Below are positions 39,142-49,900 of a stretch of 64,000 bases of DNA, piece by piece. Both the position numbers and the translations under genes were made by a program. How positions within the stretch are numbered: the stretch's first letter is position 1; each line of letters begins with the position of its first letter. The notes under the pieces are model-generated. The model was not told the origin of the DNA, did not search any database, and saw nothing but the letters and a program-made list of their open reading frames with translations. Origin of the DNA: Pseudomonas alcaliphila JAB1 (lineage in GTDB: Bacteria; Pseudomonadota; Gammaproteobacteria; Pseudomonadales; Pseudomonadaceae); NCBI RefSeq assembly GCF_001941865.1, contig NZ_CP016162.1, positions 372,001 through 436,000 of the forward strand, read 5' to 3'.

Positions 39142-39576
39142 TCAGCCCGGACAGTTTTCCTCTAGCCAGCCTTGCAACAGCAGGGCGGCGGCGATGGCAT
39201 CGACCGGGCGTTCGCGGTAGCCGCCGCTCTGGCCTTCGCGCAGGCGCTGGCCCTTGGCCTCGAAGGTGGTCAGGCGCTCGTCATGGGTGTAGGCCGGCAG
39301 GTTGAAGCGGCCATTGAGGCGACGGGCGAATTTCTCGGCGCGGGCGCTCATCTCGCTGGGCGTGCCGTCCATGTTCAGCGGCAGGCCGACCACCACGGCG
39401 TCCGGCTGCCATTCCTTGATCAGCGCCTCGACGCGGCTCCAGTCCGGTACCCCGTTCTGTGCCTTGAGTATGCAGAGTTCGCGGGCCTGGCCAGTGATCA
39501 CCTGGCCGACGGCGACGCCGATCTGCTTGGTGCCGTAGTCGAAGCCCAGCAACAGGCGCAGTGGCTTGTCACTCAT
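39142..39576 (-). CDS. ruvX: Putative pre-16S rRNA nuclease / Holliday junction resolvase RuvX (YqgF)
   Basis: The 144-residue protein has the RNase H-like YqgF motifs LLGFDYGTKQIGVAVGQ, VVVGLPLNMDGTPSEMSARAEKFA and YTHDERLTTFEA. YqgF is thought to process the 5' end of 16S rRNA; the resolvase role is less certain. Its ATG overlaps the algH stop (ATGA), so translation is coupled. It precedes pyrR. Confidence 0.95.
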   Translation of the reverse strand: MSDKPLRLLLGFDYGTKQIGVAVGQVITGQARELCILKAQNGVPDWSRVEALIKEWQPDAVVVGLPLNMDGTPSEMSARAEKFARRLNGRFNLPAYTHDERLTTFEAKGQRLREGQSGGYRERPVDAIAAALLLQGWLEENCPG

Positions 39577-40145
39577 CAGGCGTGTCCGACCTGTGAAGTC
39601 AGCAGGCTGAGGTTGACTCCCAGACGCGCCGCTGCGGCATTGAGGCGTTGATCGAACGGCAGGTCGAAAAGAATGCTGCTGTCGGCGGGGCAGGTCAGCC
39701 AGGCGTTCTCGGACAGTTCGGCTTCCAGTTGCCCGGCATCCCAGCCGGCGTAGCCGAGGGTGATCAGGTAGCGATCCGGGCCACTGCCGTCGGCGATGGC
39801 GAACAATACGTCTTGCGAAGTCGACAGGCCCAGCTCGCCCAACTCCAGGGTTGCCTGAAACTGCGGGCCGGCGGGGTGCAGAACGAAACCGCGGTCGATC
39901 TGTACCGGGCCGCCGGCGAAGATCGGCAGACTGTGGCACAGCGCTGCCGGTTCTTCGTCAGGGCGCAATTGCTCCAGCACATCGGCCAGATTCAGGCCAT
40001 TGGGCTTGTTGATCACCAGGCCCATCGCGCCCTGCTCGTTGTGCTCGACCAGGTAGGTGACGGTTTGCGCGAAATGCGGATCGGCCATGTGCGGCATGGC
40101 GATCAGGAAATGGTGCTTGAGCGAAGTGGGGGCTGAAGTCTTCAT
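39576..40145 (-). CDS. algH: AlgH/YqgE family protein
   Basis: The 189-residue protein has the characteristic KHHFLIAMPHMADPHFAQTVTYLVEHNEQGAMGLVINKP and YLITLGYAGWDAGQLEAELSENAWLTCPAD. AlgH was named in P. aeruginosa alginate work; the molecular role is unsettled, and many annotations list it as an uncharacterised DUF179 protein. It is coupled to ruvX by a four-base overlap. An inverted repeat (40167-40248) lies between it and tonB. Confidence 0.93.
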   Translation of the reverse strand: MKTSAPTSLKHHFLIAMPHMADPHFAQTVTYLVEHNEQGAMGLVINKPNGLNLADVLEQLRPDEEPAALCHSLPIFAGGPVQIDRGFVLHPAGPQFQATLELGELGLSTSQDVLFAIADGSGPDRYLITLGYAGWDAGQLEAELSENAWLTCPADSSILFDLPFDQRLNAAAARLGVNLSLLTSQVGHA

Positions 40146-40166
40146 GATGGGTAGTTTGAAGCGGCA

Positions 40167-40248
40167 AGCTGCAAGCCACAAGTTGCAAGTAAAAGCGAGA
40201 AGCCTGGTGGGCGAGGGTGGCTTTTCTTGAAGCTTGTGGCTTGTAGCT
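40167..40248. repeat. Imperfect inverted repeat between tonB and algH
   Basis: Arms at 40167-40189 and 40226-40248 match at about 20 of 23 bases (core CAAGCCACAAG). It lies within the probable operon between tonB and algH, so it may tune expression or end some transcripts. Confidence 0.65.
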
Positions 40249-40254
40249 GCTCTT

Positions 40255-41151
40255 TCAGTTGCTCGACAGCCGATCACCGCGCTCGAAGCGCCAGGTGCGG
40301 ATGATCTCCAGGCGGTCGATATCGGCCAGGTCGCCGGTGAAGGGCGCATAGGGCGCGGCCAGGCGCACGATGCGTTGCGCGGCCTGGTCGAGCACGGCCT
40401 GGCCGGAGGATTCCAGCACCTGCACTTCGTACAGCGAGCCGTCGCGATTGATCGATACCAGCAGGCGCAGACTGCCGTAGATGCGCTGGCGACGGGCGTC
40501 GTCGGGGTAATTGAGGTTACCGATGCGCTCGACCTTCTTGCGCCACTCGTCCTTGTACCAGGCGCCCTTGTCGCGCATGGTCGAGGCGGCGTTGAGGCGG
40601 TGGATCTTCGGCCGTTTGGCATAGGCCTGAACTTCCTGTGCCAGCTCGGCTTCCAGGCTGGCGATCTCTGCGGACAGCTGAGCGGAATCGAAGACCGGCG
40701 CCGGGCGCGTTTCCGGAACCGGTTTGGCTTCTTCGCGTTTGACCGGGGTTTTCTGCTGCTGCGGTGCGCGCGTGGCGACCGCGGCCTTGGGCGCTTCCTG
40801 CTTGGTGGCGGGCTGCTGCGGGGTCGCGGGTGGCGTCACCTTGCGTACCTCGCTGTCCTGGAAGGGCGCCTGTTCGGTGGTCTTGGGGGCTGCGGCGTGT
40901 TCCAGCGTGCCGCTGCCCTGCTGGTTGTCCTGCGCCAGGAAATCCGCTTCCTTGGGCTTTTCTTCGCTCTTGAAGGTCGAGAGAGTGATTTCCAGCGTCT
41001 TGCTGATTTCCGGCGGCGACTCCAGGGTGAAGCCGATGCCGAGGATCAGTGCCGCGTGCAGCGCTGCCGCGAGAAACAGGGTGAATCCCAGGCGGTCCGC
41101 CGGTCGGGCGGTGGCGGAGGAGGCGGTCTGTGGGGAGGCGGCTGCGTTCAT
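40255..41151 (-). CDS. tonB: Energy transducer TonB
   Basis: The 298-residue protein has an N-terminal membrane anchor (LGFTLFLAAALHAALILGIGF), a Pro, Lys, Gln and Glu-rich periplasmic linker (about 55-165) and a C-terminal TonB domain (WRKKVERIGNLNYPDDARRQRIYGSLRLLVSINRDGSLYEVQVLESSG). It should transfer proton-motive force to outer-membrane receptors. It sits upstream of gshB-pil genes as PA0406 (tonB3) does in P. aeruginosa, where it is linked to twitching motility. No exbBD genes are next to it. Confidence 0.9.
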   Translation of the reverse strand: MNAAASPQTASSATARPADRLGFTLFLAAALHAALILGIGFTLESPPEISKTLEITLSTFKSEEKPKEADFLAQDNQQGSGTLEHAAAPKTTEQAPFQDSEVRKVTPPATPQQPATKQEAPKAAVATRAPQQQKTPVKREEAKPVPETRPAPVFDSAQLSAEIASLEAELAQEVQAYAKRPKIHRLNAASTMRDKGAWYKDEWRKKVERIGNLNYPDDARRQRIYGSLRLLVSINRDGSLYEVQVLESSGQAVLDQAAQRIVRLAAPYAPFTGDLADIDRLEIIRTWRFERGDRLSSN

Positions 41152-41239
41152 CGCGTATCGGGTCTGCTTTCGAATGCCGCGCAGTCTGCCGGGTAGCAGT
41201 AGGCGCCTGCAAGTTGCAGGCGCCAGGCTGCCACCTGCG

Positions 41240-42196
41240 TCAAGCTTTTAACCCGCGCTTGCGCGCAATGCAGTCCATCAGTTGTTCGCCGATTCGGGTG
41301 TCGAACGCGGCATCGATCTCGCGGATACAGGTCGGGCTGGTGACGTTGATTTCTGTCAGATGATCGCCAATCACATCGAGTCCCACGAAGATCAGCCCTT
41401 TTTCGCGTAGGGTAGGGCCGACTGCTGCGGCAATTTCGCGATCGCGTTCGGTCAGCGGTCGCGCCTCGCCACGGCCGCCGGCGGCCAGGTTGCCGCGGGT
41501 CTCCCCGGCGGCCGGAATGCGTGCCAGGCAATAGGGTACCGGTTCCCCGTCTATCATCAGGATGCGTTTGTCGCCGTCCTTGATAGCCGGCAGGTAGGCC
41601 TGCACCATGATCTGCTGGTGGCCGTGCAGGGTCAGGGTTTCCAGAATCACCGAGAGATTCGGATCGCCTTCGCGGTGGCGAAATATCTGCGATCCACCCA
41701 TACCATCAAGGGGTTTGAGAATGATGTCACGGTGCTCATCGGCAAACTGGCGCACAATGTCGGGACGCCGGCTTACCAGAGTCGCTGGTGTGTATTGGGG
41801 AAACTGGGTGGCGAAGAACTTTTCATTGCAGTCGCGCAGACTCTGCGGCCGATTGACCACCAGTACGCCGTCGTTCTCGGCCTGCTCAAGCAGGTAGGTG
41901 GAGTAGACGAATTCGTTATCGAAGGGCGGGTCCTTGCGCATCAGGATCACGTCCAGTTCGGCGAGCGGCGTGTCCTGTTCCGTACCAAGGGTGAACCAGC
42001 GCTGCGGATCATTGAACACTTCCAGAGAACGCAGGCGGGCACGGGCCTGGCCGCGAACCTGATAGAGATCCTGCTGCTCCATGTAGAACAGCGACCAGCC
42101 GCGTGCTTGAGCGGCCAGCAACATGGCCAGCGAGCTGTCCTTCTTGAAGGAGATGCTGGCAATAGGATCCATGACGATCCCGAGGCGAAGGCTCAT
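41240..42196 (-). CDS. gshB: Glutathione synthetase
   Basis: The 318-residue ATP-grasp enzyme joins gamma-glutamylcysteine with glycine. Visible motifs are MRKDPPFDNEFVYSTYLLE, PLDGMGGSQIFRHREGDPN (ATP-binding loop), RILMIDGEPVPYCLARIPAAGETRGNLAAGG and VGLDVIGDHLTEINVTSPTCIREID. The ATG at 42196 aligns with homologues; a longer 42250 start adds an unsupported leader. It begins the minus-strand operon and is divergent from pilG with a 241-base gap holding both promoters. Confidence 0.96.
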   Translation of the reverse strand: MSLRLGIVMDPIASISFKKDSSLAMLLAAQARGWSLFYMEQQDLYQVRGQARARLRSLEVFNDPQRWFTLGTEQDTPLAELDVILMRKDPPFDNEFVYSTYLLEQAENDGVLVVNRPQSLRDCNEKFFATQFPQYTPATLVSRRPDIVRQFADEHRDIILKPLDGMGGSQIFRHREGDPNLSVILETLTLHGHQQIMVQAYLPAIKDGDKRILMIDGEPVPYCLARIPAAGETRGNLAAGGRGEARPLTERDREIAAAVGPTLREKGLIFVGLDVIGDHLTEINVTSPTCIREIDAAFDTRIGEQLMDCIARKRGLKA

Positions 42197-42437
42197 GGGG
42201 GATAAACTCCGTGGGATAAGGGCGAAGGCCGGGCTGGCCGCGCCGAACAATGGCTGTCAGGGTGGCGCCGGCCGGGCCGCGCGGTCAAGGGTGGAGCTGC
42301 CCTGGCAGGCTTATAGATTGCATCTGGAGAGTGTGCTAAAAAGGCCCGACGATTGGGTCAAGCCCCATCGAAGACTGGGCCTCAGGCATACTGATAACGC
42401 AAATATAACGACTCACCGAGGCGATGGTAGGGCGAAC

Positions 42438-42845
42438 ATGGAACAGCATACCGAGGGTTTGAAAGTGATGGTGATCGACGATTCGAAAACGATTCGTCGC
42501 ACCGCTGAAACTCTGCTGAAAAAAGTGGGTTGTGATGTCATCACTGCGGTCGATGGCTTCGATGCCCTGGCCAAGATTGCCGACACGCATCCCAGCATCA
42601 TCTTTGTCGACATCATGATGCCGCGTCTCGATGGGTATCAGACCTGTGCCCTGATCAAGAACAACAGTGCTTTCAAGTCCACGCCAGTGATCATGCTGTC
42701 CTCCAAGGACGGTCTGTTCGACAAGGCCAAGGGACGCATCGTCGGCTCCGATCAGTACCTGACCAAGCCTTTCAGCAAGGAAGAGCTGCTCGGTGCCATC
42801 AAGGCTCACGTGCCCGACTTCACCCCGGTGGAACAAGCCTCCTGA
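42438..42845 (+). CDS. pilG: Response regulator PilG (type IV pilus chemotaxis, CheY-like)
   Basis: The 135-residue single-domain receiver has the acidic pair in VMVIDDSKTIRRT, phospho-acceptor Asp58 in IIFVDIMMPRLDG, and the conserved Lys in YLTKPFSKEEL. Phospho-PilG promotes pilus extension and activates cAMP signalling through FimV and CyaB in P. aeruginosa. The ATG at 42438 gives the known 135-residue length. It is the first gene of pilGHIJK-chpABC. Confidence 0.97.
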   Translation: MEQHTEGLKVMVIDDSKTIRRTAETLLKKVGCDVITAVDGFDALAKIADTHPSIIFVDIMMPRLDGYQTCALIKNNSAFKSTPVIMLSSKDGLFDKAKGRIVGSDQYLTKPFSKEELLGAIKAHVPDFTPVEQAS

Positions 42846-42891
42846 CGTTCCGGCCTGACCGCCGTACGCCACTTCTGTATTGGGAAACACC

Positions 42892-43257
42892 ATGGCTCGA
42901 ATTCTGATTGTTGATGACTCCCCGACCGAGATGTACAAGCTGACCGCCATGCTGGAAAAACATGGGCATCAGGTACTCAAGGCGGAAAACGGCGCTGACG
43001 GCGTGGCTCTGGCTCGCCAGGAAAAGCCCGACGCGGTGCTGATGGACATCGTCATGCCCGGCCTCAACGGCTTTCAGGCGACCCGTCAGTTGACCAAGGA
43101 CGCCGAGACCAGCCACATCCCGGTGATCATCGTCACCACCAAGGATCAGGAAACCGACAAGGTCTGGGGCAAGCGCCAAGGCGCCAAGGACTACCTGACC
43201 AAGCCGATCGACGAAGATACCTTGCTGAAGACCCTCAATGCGGTACTGGCCGGCTGA
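42892..43257 (+). CDS. pilH: Response regulator PilH (CheY-like)
   Basis: The 121-residue receiver has ILIVDDSPTEMYKL, phospho-acceptor Asp52 in AVLMDIVMPGLNG, and Lys in DYLTKPIDEDTL. PilH competes with PilG for phosphate from ChpA and favours pilus retraction or reversal. The start follows GGGAAACACC. It is separated from pilG by 46 bases and lies in the same operon. Confidence 0.97.
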   Translation: MARILIVDDSPTEMYKLTAMLEKHGHQVLKAENGADGVALARQEKPDAVLMDIVMPGLNGFQATRQLTKDAETSHIPVIIVTTKDQETDKVWGKRQGAKDYLTKPIDEDTLLKTLNAVLAG

Positions 43258-43302
43258 TGCCGTGCTGTCCGTGTACTAAATAAAAAGAAGGCCAAGGCTG
43301 GC

Positions 43303-43839
43303 ATGTCCGCGCAGACTCCTTTCCAGATTCTCCTTGAGATTGACCAGCGCTGCCGGGTCTTGGCGGCTGGCCTGCCGTCGCAACAGGCGGCGGTGCAGAG
43401 CTGGAGCGGCATCGGCTTTCGCATGGGCGAGCGATTCTTCGTCGCGCCGATGGGGGAAGTGGGAGAGGTGCTGCACGAGCCGCGCTATACCCTGCTGCCG
43501 GGTGTGAAGGGCTGGGTCAAAGGGGTGGCCAACGTGCGTGGCCGCCTGCTGCCGATCATGGACCTGTGCGGGTTCTTCGGTAACGAACTGTCGCCGCTGC
43601 GCAAGCTGCGGCGAGTGCTGGTGGTGGACCACCAGGAGATCTTCGCTGGCCTTACCGTCGACGAGGTTTTCGGCATGCAACATTTTCCCGTGGATGCATT
43701 TTCCGAGCAGTTGCCGCCTCTCGAGGCGAGCATTGCGCCGTTTATCCACGGAGTCTTTCAACGAGAACAACCCTGGTTGGTGTTCAGCCCTCATGCGCTG
43801 ACCACCAATCCGGGTTTTCTCGATGTGTCCTATCAGTAG
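43303..43839 (+). CDS. pilI: Twitching chemotaxis adaptor PilI (CheW-like)
   Basis: The 178-residue protein is a single CheW domain: IGFRMGERFFVAPMGEVGEVL, GWVKGVANVRGRLLPIMDLCGFFG, and the C-terminal VFQREQPWLVFSPHALTTNPGFLDV. It links PilJ receptors to the ChpA kinase at the cell poles. An AAGAAGG precedes the ATG, a good ribosome site. Confidence 0.96.
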   Translation: MSAQTPFQILLEIDQRCRVLAAGLPSQQAAVQSWSGIGFRMGERFFVAPMGEVGEVLHEPRYTLLPGVKGWVKGVANVRGRLLPIMDLCGFFGNELSPLRKLRRVLVVDHQEIFAGLTVDEVFGMQHFPVDAFSEQLPPLEASIAPFIHGVFQREQPWLVFSPHALTTNPGFLDVSYQ

Positions 43840-43920
43840 ATTTTCGGTTGGGCCGGCTTTGCCGGCTCTTTGGCGTTACATGGGAACCGTAGTGCGGTCG
43901 GTCCAGGCGGGGGCCAGATA

Positions 43921-45957
43921 ATGAAAAAACTAAATGCAGGCAATTTGTTGGCGGGGGCACGGAGCAGTACGCTGATCGCAGCGCTGTTCGTCGTGCTTAT
44001 CGTTTCCATCGTGCTGTTGTTCGCGAACTTCGCCTACATCAACACCCAGTCCAACTACGACACCGAGTACATCAGCCACTCCGGTGAGCTGCGCGTACTG
44101 TCCCAGCGTATCGCCAACAACGCCACTGAGGCTGCGGCGGGCAAGGCAGAGGCATTCGGCCTGCTGCGTGCAGCGCGTAACGACTTCCAGCGGCGCTGGA
44201 GTTACCTGACCGATGGTGATGCCAATACCGGCTTGCCTCCGGCACCTTCTTCGGTGCAAGCGCAGATGGCTGCGGTGCAGCAGGACTGGGACAGCCTGCG
44301 GCAGAACACCGACGCCATTATTGCCAGTGAGCAGACCGTACTGTCGCTGCACCAGGTAGCCGCCACCCTGGCGGAAACCATTCCGCAATTGCAGGTCGAG
44401 TACGAAGAAGTGGTCGACATCCTGCTGGAAAGCGGTGCACCGGCTGCTCAGGTCTCTGTGGCCCAGCGTCAGTCGCTGCTGGCCGAGCGTATTCTCGGCT
44501 CGGTGAACAAGGTACTGGCCGGTGACGAAGACTCGGTACAGGCCGCCGACATGTTCGGTCGTGATGCCAGCCTGTTCGGTCGCGTACTGGCCGCCATGCT
44601 CGAAGGCAACGCGGCGATGGAAATCAGCCAGGTGACCGACGAGGAAGCTCTCGAGCGTCTGGCCGAGATTTCCGAGCTGTTCGAATTCGTATCCGGTTCG
44701 GTGGACGAGATTCTCGAGACCTCGCCAGAACTGTTCCAGGTGCGTGAATCGGCCAGCTCCATCTTCACCGTTTCGCAGACCCTGCTGGACAAGGCGTCCG
44801 AACTGGCCGTCGGTTTCGAAGACCTGGCCTCGGGCCGTGCCATCAATACTCTGTTCGGCTACGTGCTGGGTGCCCTGGCGCTGGGTTCGATCATCCTCAT
44901 CGGTCTGGTGATGGTGCGTGAGACCAACCGTCGTCTGGCCGAGACCGCCGAGAAGAACGAACGTAACCAGGCGGCGATTCTGCGTCTGCTCGACGAAATC
45001 GCCGACCTCGCCGACGGTGACCTGACCGTGGCCGCGACGGTAACCGAAGACTTCACCGGTGCCATCGCCGACTCCATCAACTACTCCATCGACCAGTTGC
45101 GTGACCTGGTAGCCACCATCAACCTGACCGCCGTTCAGGTAGCCGGTGCTGCGCAGGAAACCCAGGCCACGGCGATGCACCTGGCCGAAGCTTCCGAGCA
45201 CCAGGCGCAGGAAATTGCCGGTGCCTCCGCAGCGATCAACGAGATGGCCGTGTCGATTGACCAGGTATCGGCGAACGCCTCGGAATCCTCCGCGGTAGCG
45301 GAACGTTCCGTAGCCATCGCCAACAAGGGCAACGAAGTCGTACACAACACCATCACCGGCATGGATAACATCCGTGAGCAGATCCAGGACACCTCGAAGC
45401 GGATCAAGCGCCTCGGTGAGTCGTCCCAGGAGATCGGTGACATCGTTAGCCTGATTAACGACATTGCCGACCAGACCAACATCCTCGCCCTGAACGCCGC
45501 GATCCAGGCCTCCATGGCCGGTGATGCGGGCCGCGGCTTCGCCGTGGTAGCGGACGAGGTACAACGCCTCGCAGAACGTTCCTCGGCGGCGACCAAGCAG
45601 ATCGAGGCGCTGGTAAAAACCATTCAGACCGACACCAACGAAGCCGTTATCTCCATGGAGCAGACGACTTCCGAAGTGGTTCGCGGTGCTCGCCTGGCGC
45701 AGGACGCCGGTGTGGCACTGGAAGAGATCGAGAAGGTATCGAAAACCCTCGCGGCCCTCATCCAGAACATTTCCAACGCCGCCCGTCAGCAGGCCTCTTC
45801 GGCCGGCCACATTTCCAACACCATGAACGTGATCCAGGAGATCACCTCGCAGACGTCCTCGGGTACCACCGCCACTGCCAAGAGCATTGGTAACCTGGCC
45901 AAGATGGCCAGTGAGATGCGCAAGTCGGTGTCCGGCTTCACCCTGCCAGACGCCTGA
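43921..45957 (+). CDS. pilJ: Type IV pilus chemoreceptor PilJ (methyl-accepting)
   Basis: The 678-residue receptor has an N-terminal membrane helix (about 15-38), a long periplasmic sensor (about 39-315), a second membrane helix ([21 protein letters not shown]), a HAMP domain, and a C-terminal MCP signalling domain with the hairpin tip segment [40 protein letters not shown]. It senses surface contact through PilA and feeds PilI-ChpA. The start at 43921 follows GGGGGCC. Confidence 0.97.
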   Translation: MKKLNAGNLLAGARSSTLIAALFVVLIVSIVLLFANFAYINTQSNYDTEYISHSGELRVLSQRIANNATEAAAGKAEAFGLLRAARNDFQRRWSYLTDGDANTGLPPAPSSVQAQMAAVQQDWDSLRQNTDAIIASEQTVLSLHQVAATLAETIPQLQVEYEEVVDILLESGAPAAQVSVAQRQSLLAERILGSVNKVLAGDEDSVQAADMFGRDASLFGRVLAAMLEGNAAMEISQVTDEEALERLAEISELFEFVSGSVDEILETSPELFQVRESASSIFTVSQTLLDKASELAVGFEDLASGRAINTLFGYVLGALALGSIILIGLVMVRETNRRLAETAEKNERNQAAILRLLDEIADLADGDLTVAATVTEDFTGAIADSINYSIDQLRDLVATINLTAVQVAGAAQETQATAMHLAEASEHQAQEIAGASAAINEMAVSIDQVSANASESSAVAERSVAIANKGNEVVHNTITGMDNIREQIQDTSKRIKRLGESSQEIGDIVSLINDIADQTNILALNAAIQASMAGDAGRGFAVVADEVQRLAERSSAATKQIEALVKTIQTDTNEAVISMEQTTSEVVRGARLAQDAGVALEEIEKVSKTLAALIQNISNAARQQASSAGHISNTMNVIQEITSQTSSGTTATAKSIGNLAKMASEMRKSVSGFTLPDA

Positions 45958-45999
45958 TAAAGGAGTGCGGAGGCTGGCGGCAGCCTTCGCTACACAGCC

Positions 46000-46878
46000 A
46001 TGACTCAGGGCGAAGGTATGCAGTCAGCGGGCGTTTGGGCATTGCGCCCGGTGGCCGATATGTCGCAAGCCGATTTTCACGACTGGCAGACGCTGCTCGA
46101 GGCGCGTACCGGTGTGGTGATCAGCGAGCAGCGGCGCGCCTTTCTGCAGACCAACCTGAGTGCGCGCATGCGCGAACTGGGCGTCACGGATTACGCCAGC
46201 TACTACCGTCAGGTCACCGACGGGCCGCGTGGCGCGGTGGAGTGGTCGACCCTGCTGGATCGTCTGACCGTGCAGGAAACCCGCTTTTTCCGCCATCCAC
46301 CGTCCTTCGAGGTGCTCTCGCAGTACCTGCAGGAGCGCCTGGCGGCGGGTCTGGGCAAACCCTGGGAATTGTGGAGCGTGGGTTGCTCCAGTGGTGAAGA
46401 GCCGTATTCGCTGGCGATTCAGGCCGCGGAGGTTCTGCAAGGCAGCGAGTTGCCCGAACACTTCGCAGTAACCGGTACCGATATCAGTCAGGGCGCACTG
46501 AGCAAGGCACGCGAAGCGTGCTACTCGGCGCGACGCCTGGAGCAGGTGAGTGACGAGCTGCGCGAGCGCTACTTTCTCGCCCAGGCCGATGGACGCTTCA
46601 AGGTGGTACCGAGCCTGGCCGCGCGCGTGTGCTGCGCCAAGCTCAATGTGTTGGAACTGGCCAAGGCGCCGATGTCCGGCATGGATGTGATTTTCTGTCA
46701 GAACTTGCTGATCTATTTCCGCCGCTGGCGTCGCCGCGACATCCTCAATCGCCTGGCCGAAAGCCTGGCGCCGGGTGGCCTGCTGGTCGTGGGCGTGGGC
46801 GAAGTAGCCGGTTGGCAGCACCCGCAACTGGTGCCGGTGGCCGACGAGCGAGTTCTGGCGTTTACCCGCAAGGGATAA
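46000..46878 (+). CDS. pilK: Chemoreceptor methyltransferase PilK (CheR-like)
   Basis: The 292-residue protein has a CheR N-terminal domain and a SAM-binding domain with ELWSVGCSSGEEPYSLAIQA (SAM loop), VTGTDISQGALSKAREA and MDVIFCQNLLIYF. It should methylate PilJ glutamates and set adaptation. An internal ATG at 46018, preceded by AGGGCGAAGG, is an alternative that would remove six residues. It overlaps nothing but is 42 bases after pilJ. Confidence 0.93.
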   Translation: MTQGEGMQSAGVWALRPVADMSQADFHDWQTLLEARTGVVISEQRRAFLQTNLSARMRELGVTDYASYYRQVTDGPRGAVEWSTLLDRLTVQETRFFRHPPSFEVLSQYLQERLAAGLGKPWELWSVGCSSGEEPYSLAIQAAEVLQGSELPEHFAVTGTDISQGALSKAREACYSARRLEQVSDELRERYFLAQADGRFKVVPSLAARVCCAKLNVLELAKAPMSGMDVIFCQNLLIYFRRWRRRDILNRLAESLAPGGLLVVGVGEVAGWQHPQLVPVADERVLAFTRKG

Positions 46879-46903
46879 GGCCAAGTTTATGAGTGGAGTG
46901 GCT

Positions 46904-49900
46904 ATGGGTGATCGGCATGATTATGTCGCCCTGGAGTGGGTCAAAGGCGAGATCGGGGAAACCCTGAAGCAGGCGCGGCAAGCCCTGGAGGCGTTCGTCG
47001 AGAACCCGCAGGACCCTACGCGCATGCGCTTCTGCTTGACCTACGTGCACCAGGTTCACGGCACCTTGCAGATGGTCGAGTTCTACGGCGCGGCTCTGCT
47101 CGCCGAGGAAATGGAGCAGTTGGCCAAGGCACTGATGGAAGGTCGCGTGGCCAACCAGGGCGAAGCCCTGGAAGTGCTGATGCAGGCCATTCTGCAACTG
47201 CCGGTGTACCTCGACCGCATCCAGACCGCTCGCCGCGACCTGCCCATGGTCGTGCTGCCGCTGCTCAACGATCTGCGCGCCGCCCGTGGCGAAAAGCTGC
47301 TGTCGGAAACCAGCCTGTTCTCGCCTGACATGTCCGCACGCCTGCCGGCGTTGCCGTCCGATAGCCTGGCGCGCCTGCGTACCGCCGAGCTTCCGGTGCT
47401 GCTGCGCAAGCTGCGGCAGATGCTGCAAATGGCCCTGGTCGGCGTGATCCGCAATCAGGACCTGGCGACCAATCTCGGTTACATGGCGCGCGTCTTCGCT
47501 CGTCTGGAAACGCTGTGCAAGGACGCCCCGTTGGGCGGCCTGTGGCAGATCGCTTCCGGCATGGTCGAAGGTCTGGCCAACGGCAGTGTGGTCAACGGTA
47601 CGTCGGTGCGTACCTTGCTGCGTCAGGTCGACAAGGAACTCAAGCGCCTGGTCGAGCAGGGTGCCGATGGCATCAACCAGCCCGCTAGCGACGAACTGAC
47701 CAAGAACCTGTTGTTCTATGTGGCCAAGGCGCCGGCGCAGTCGCCGCGTATTCGCGCCCTGAAGGAGCAGTATCGTCTCGACGAAGCGCTGCCCGACAAC
47801 GAAGTGGTGGATGAGGAACGTGCCCGTCTGGCAGGTCCTGACCGCGATGCCATGCGTTCTGTGGTGGCGGCTCTTTGCGAAGAGTTGGTGCGGGTCAAGG
47901 ACAGCCTGGACCTGTTCGTGCGCAGTGATCGCAGTCAACCCAGTGAGCTGGATGCCCTGCTGGCGCCGCTCAAGCAGATCGCCGATACCCTCGCAGTGCT
48001 CGGTTTCGGCCAGCCGCGCAAGGTCATTCTCGACCAGATTGACGTGATTCACGGCCTGTCCCTCGGCCAGCGCGAGCCCAACGATGCCGTGCTGATGGAC
48101 GTCGCCGGTGCGCTGCTCTACGTCGAAGCGACGCTGGCCGGTATGGTCGGGCCGAGCGACGACAGCAAGAACGAACAGAGCCACCTGCCCACCACCGATG
48201 TGGCGCAGATTCATCAGTTGGTGATCAAAGAGGCGCGCAACGGTCTGGAGCAGGCCAAGGACGCGATCATCGAGTTCATCGCTTCGCAGTGGAATCACGA
48301 GCATCTGGCACGTGTCCCCGGCCTGCTGACGCAGGTTCGTGGCGGCCTGGCGATGATTCCGCTGCAGCGCGCTGCCGACCTGCTCAATGCCTGCAACCGC
48401 TACATTCAGGAACAGTTGCTGGCGCGCAAGGCTGTGCCCAACTGGCAGAGCCTGGACACCCTGGCAGACGCCATTACCAGCGTCGAGTATTACCTCGAGC
48501 GCCTGGCCGAGGACCACGGCACGCAGGGCGACCTGATTCTCGACGTCGCCGAGGAGAGCCTGGAAGCACTGGGTTATCCGCTCAAGGAAAAGCCGTCGAT
48601 TCTCGACCGCGTCGAACCGCAGGAGGAAAGCCTGGCGCCGCTGGCTGACCCGCTGCAGGAAATCGAACTGCTGGGCGCCGAGGACGAACAGCTCGAAGAG
48701 CCCCTCGCCGAGATCGAGCCGCTGGCCTTCGAGTCGGTCGATGCACCTGACGAGGCCGTTGCCGAGCTGGAACTGGTCGACGTCGAGCCTGACCTGCCGG
48801 CAGTGAGCGAGAGCGTCGAGACCTTCTCCTTCGAACTCGGCGAACTCGAAGAGCTGCCCATTGCGCAGAGCGAAGAGATCATTGCCGCCCCGTTGTTCGA
48901 CGCCCAGGCCGAGCCGGCGTTGGAGCTCGAAGAGCTGAGCCTGGAGCAACTGGCCGAAGCGAATCAGTGGGACGAGCTGGAGTTGGCCGATCTGGAGCTG
49001 CCGGAAGTCGAGCTGCCCAGCGCGCCGCACATCCAGGTCGAGGAGCCAGTGGCAGAGAAGCCGCTGTCAATGGCTGACGTGATGGCCGCACCGGTACAGG
49101 CGATCAATCCGCCTGCCGCCGATGTGCCGCCGAGCCTGTTGCCGCCGCCTGCCGATGAAGAGCCGGTGGATGAAGAGTTGCTGGAAGTCTTTATCGAAGA
49201 AGTCGGCGAGGTGCTGGAAACCATCGGCGAGTACCTGCCGCAGTGGCAGGCCGATACCGATAACAAGGACGCGCTGATCGAAGTGCGTCGGGCCTTCCAC
49301 ACGCTCAAGGGCAGCGGCCGCATGGTTCGCGCGCTGATCATCGGCGAGCTGGGCTGGTCCATCGAAAACCTGCTCAACCGCGTGCTGGACCGCAGCATCG
49401 AACCGAGTGCAGCGGTGCAGCAGGTGGTGCTCGACGTAGTGGCGCTGATGCCGGCGCTGGTCGACGAGTTCGCCGCCAAGGCTCAGCGTCAGCGTGACGA
49501 TGTCGATCTACTGGCGGCCACCGCGCATGCCCTGGCCAAGGGTCTGACGCCCCCAAAATCTGACGCCCCGGCCGCCCAGCAGGTAGCCGAGCCCGTGGGC
49601 GTTGACGACGCTACCGAGGTCGTCGAGCAGGTCGAGTCGGTCACCGACCAACCGCTCGATAGCGAGTCTCTCAATGGTGAGCCCCTTGACCCACAGTTGC
49701 TGGAAATCTTCCGCAACGAGGCGGAAACCCATCTGGATACCCTGGTGGGTTTTCTCGCCGATTGCGCCCAGGAGCTACCGCAGCCAGTCACCGACGACCT
49801 GCAGCGTGCGCTGCACACCCTCAAGGGCAGTGCCTATATGGCCGGCATCCTGCCGGTGGCAGAAATCGCTGCGCCGCTGGAGAAGCTGGTCAAGGAGTTC

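Noticed and set aside
39576..40622. Longer reading of algH into the tonB gene (348 codons)
   Set aside because: The extension overlaps tonB coding sequence in another frame and is of biased composition.
43930..45810. A 626-codon open frame antisense to pilJ
   Set aside because: It mirrors the receptor gene frame and shows only low-complexity sequence.
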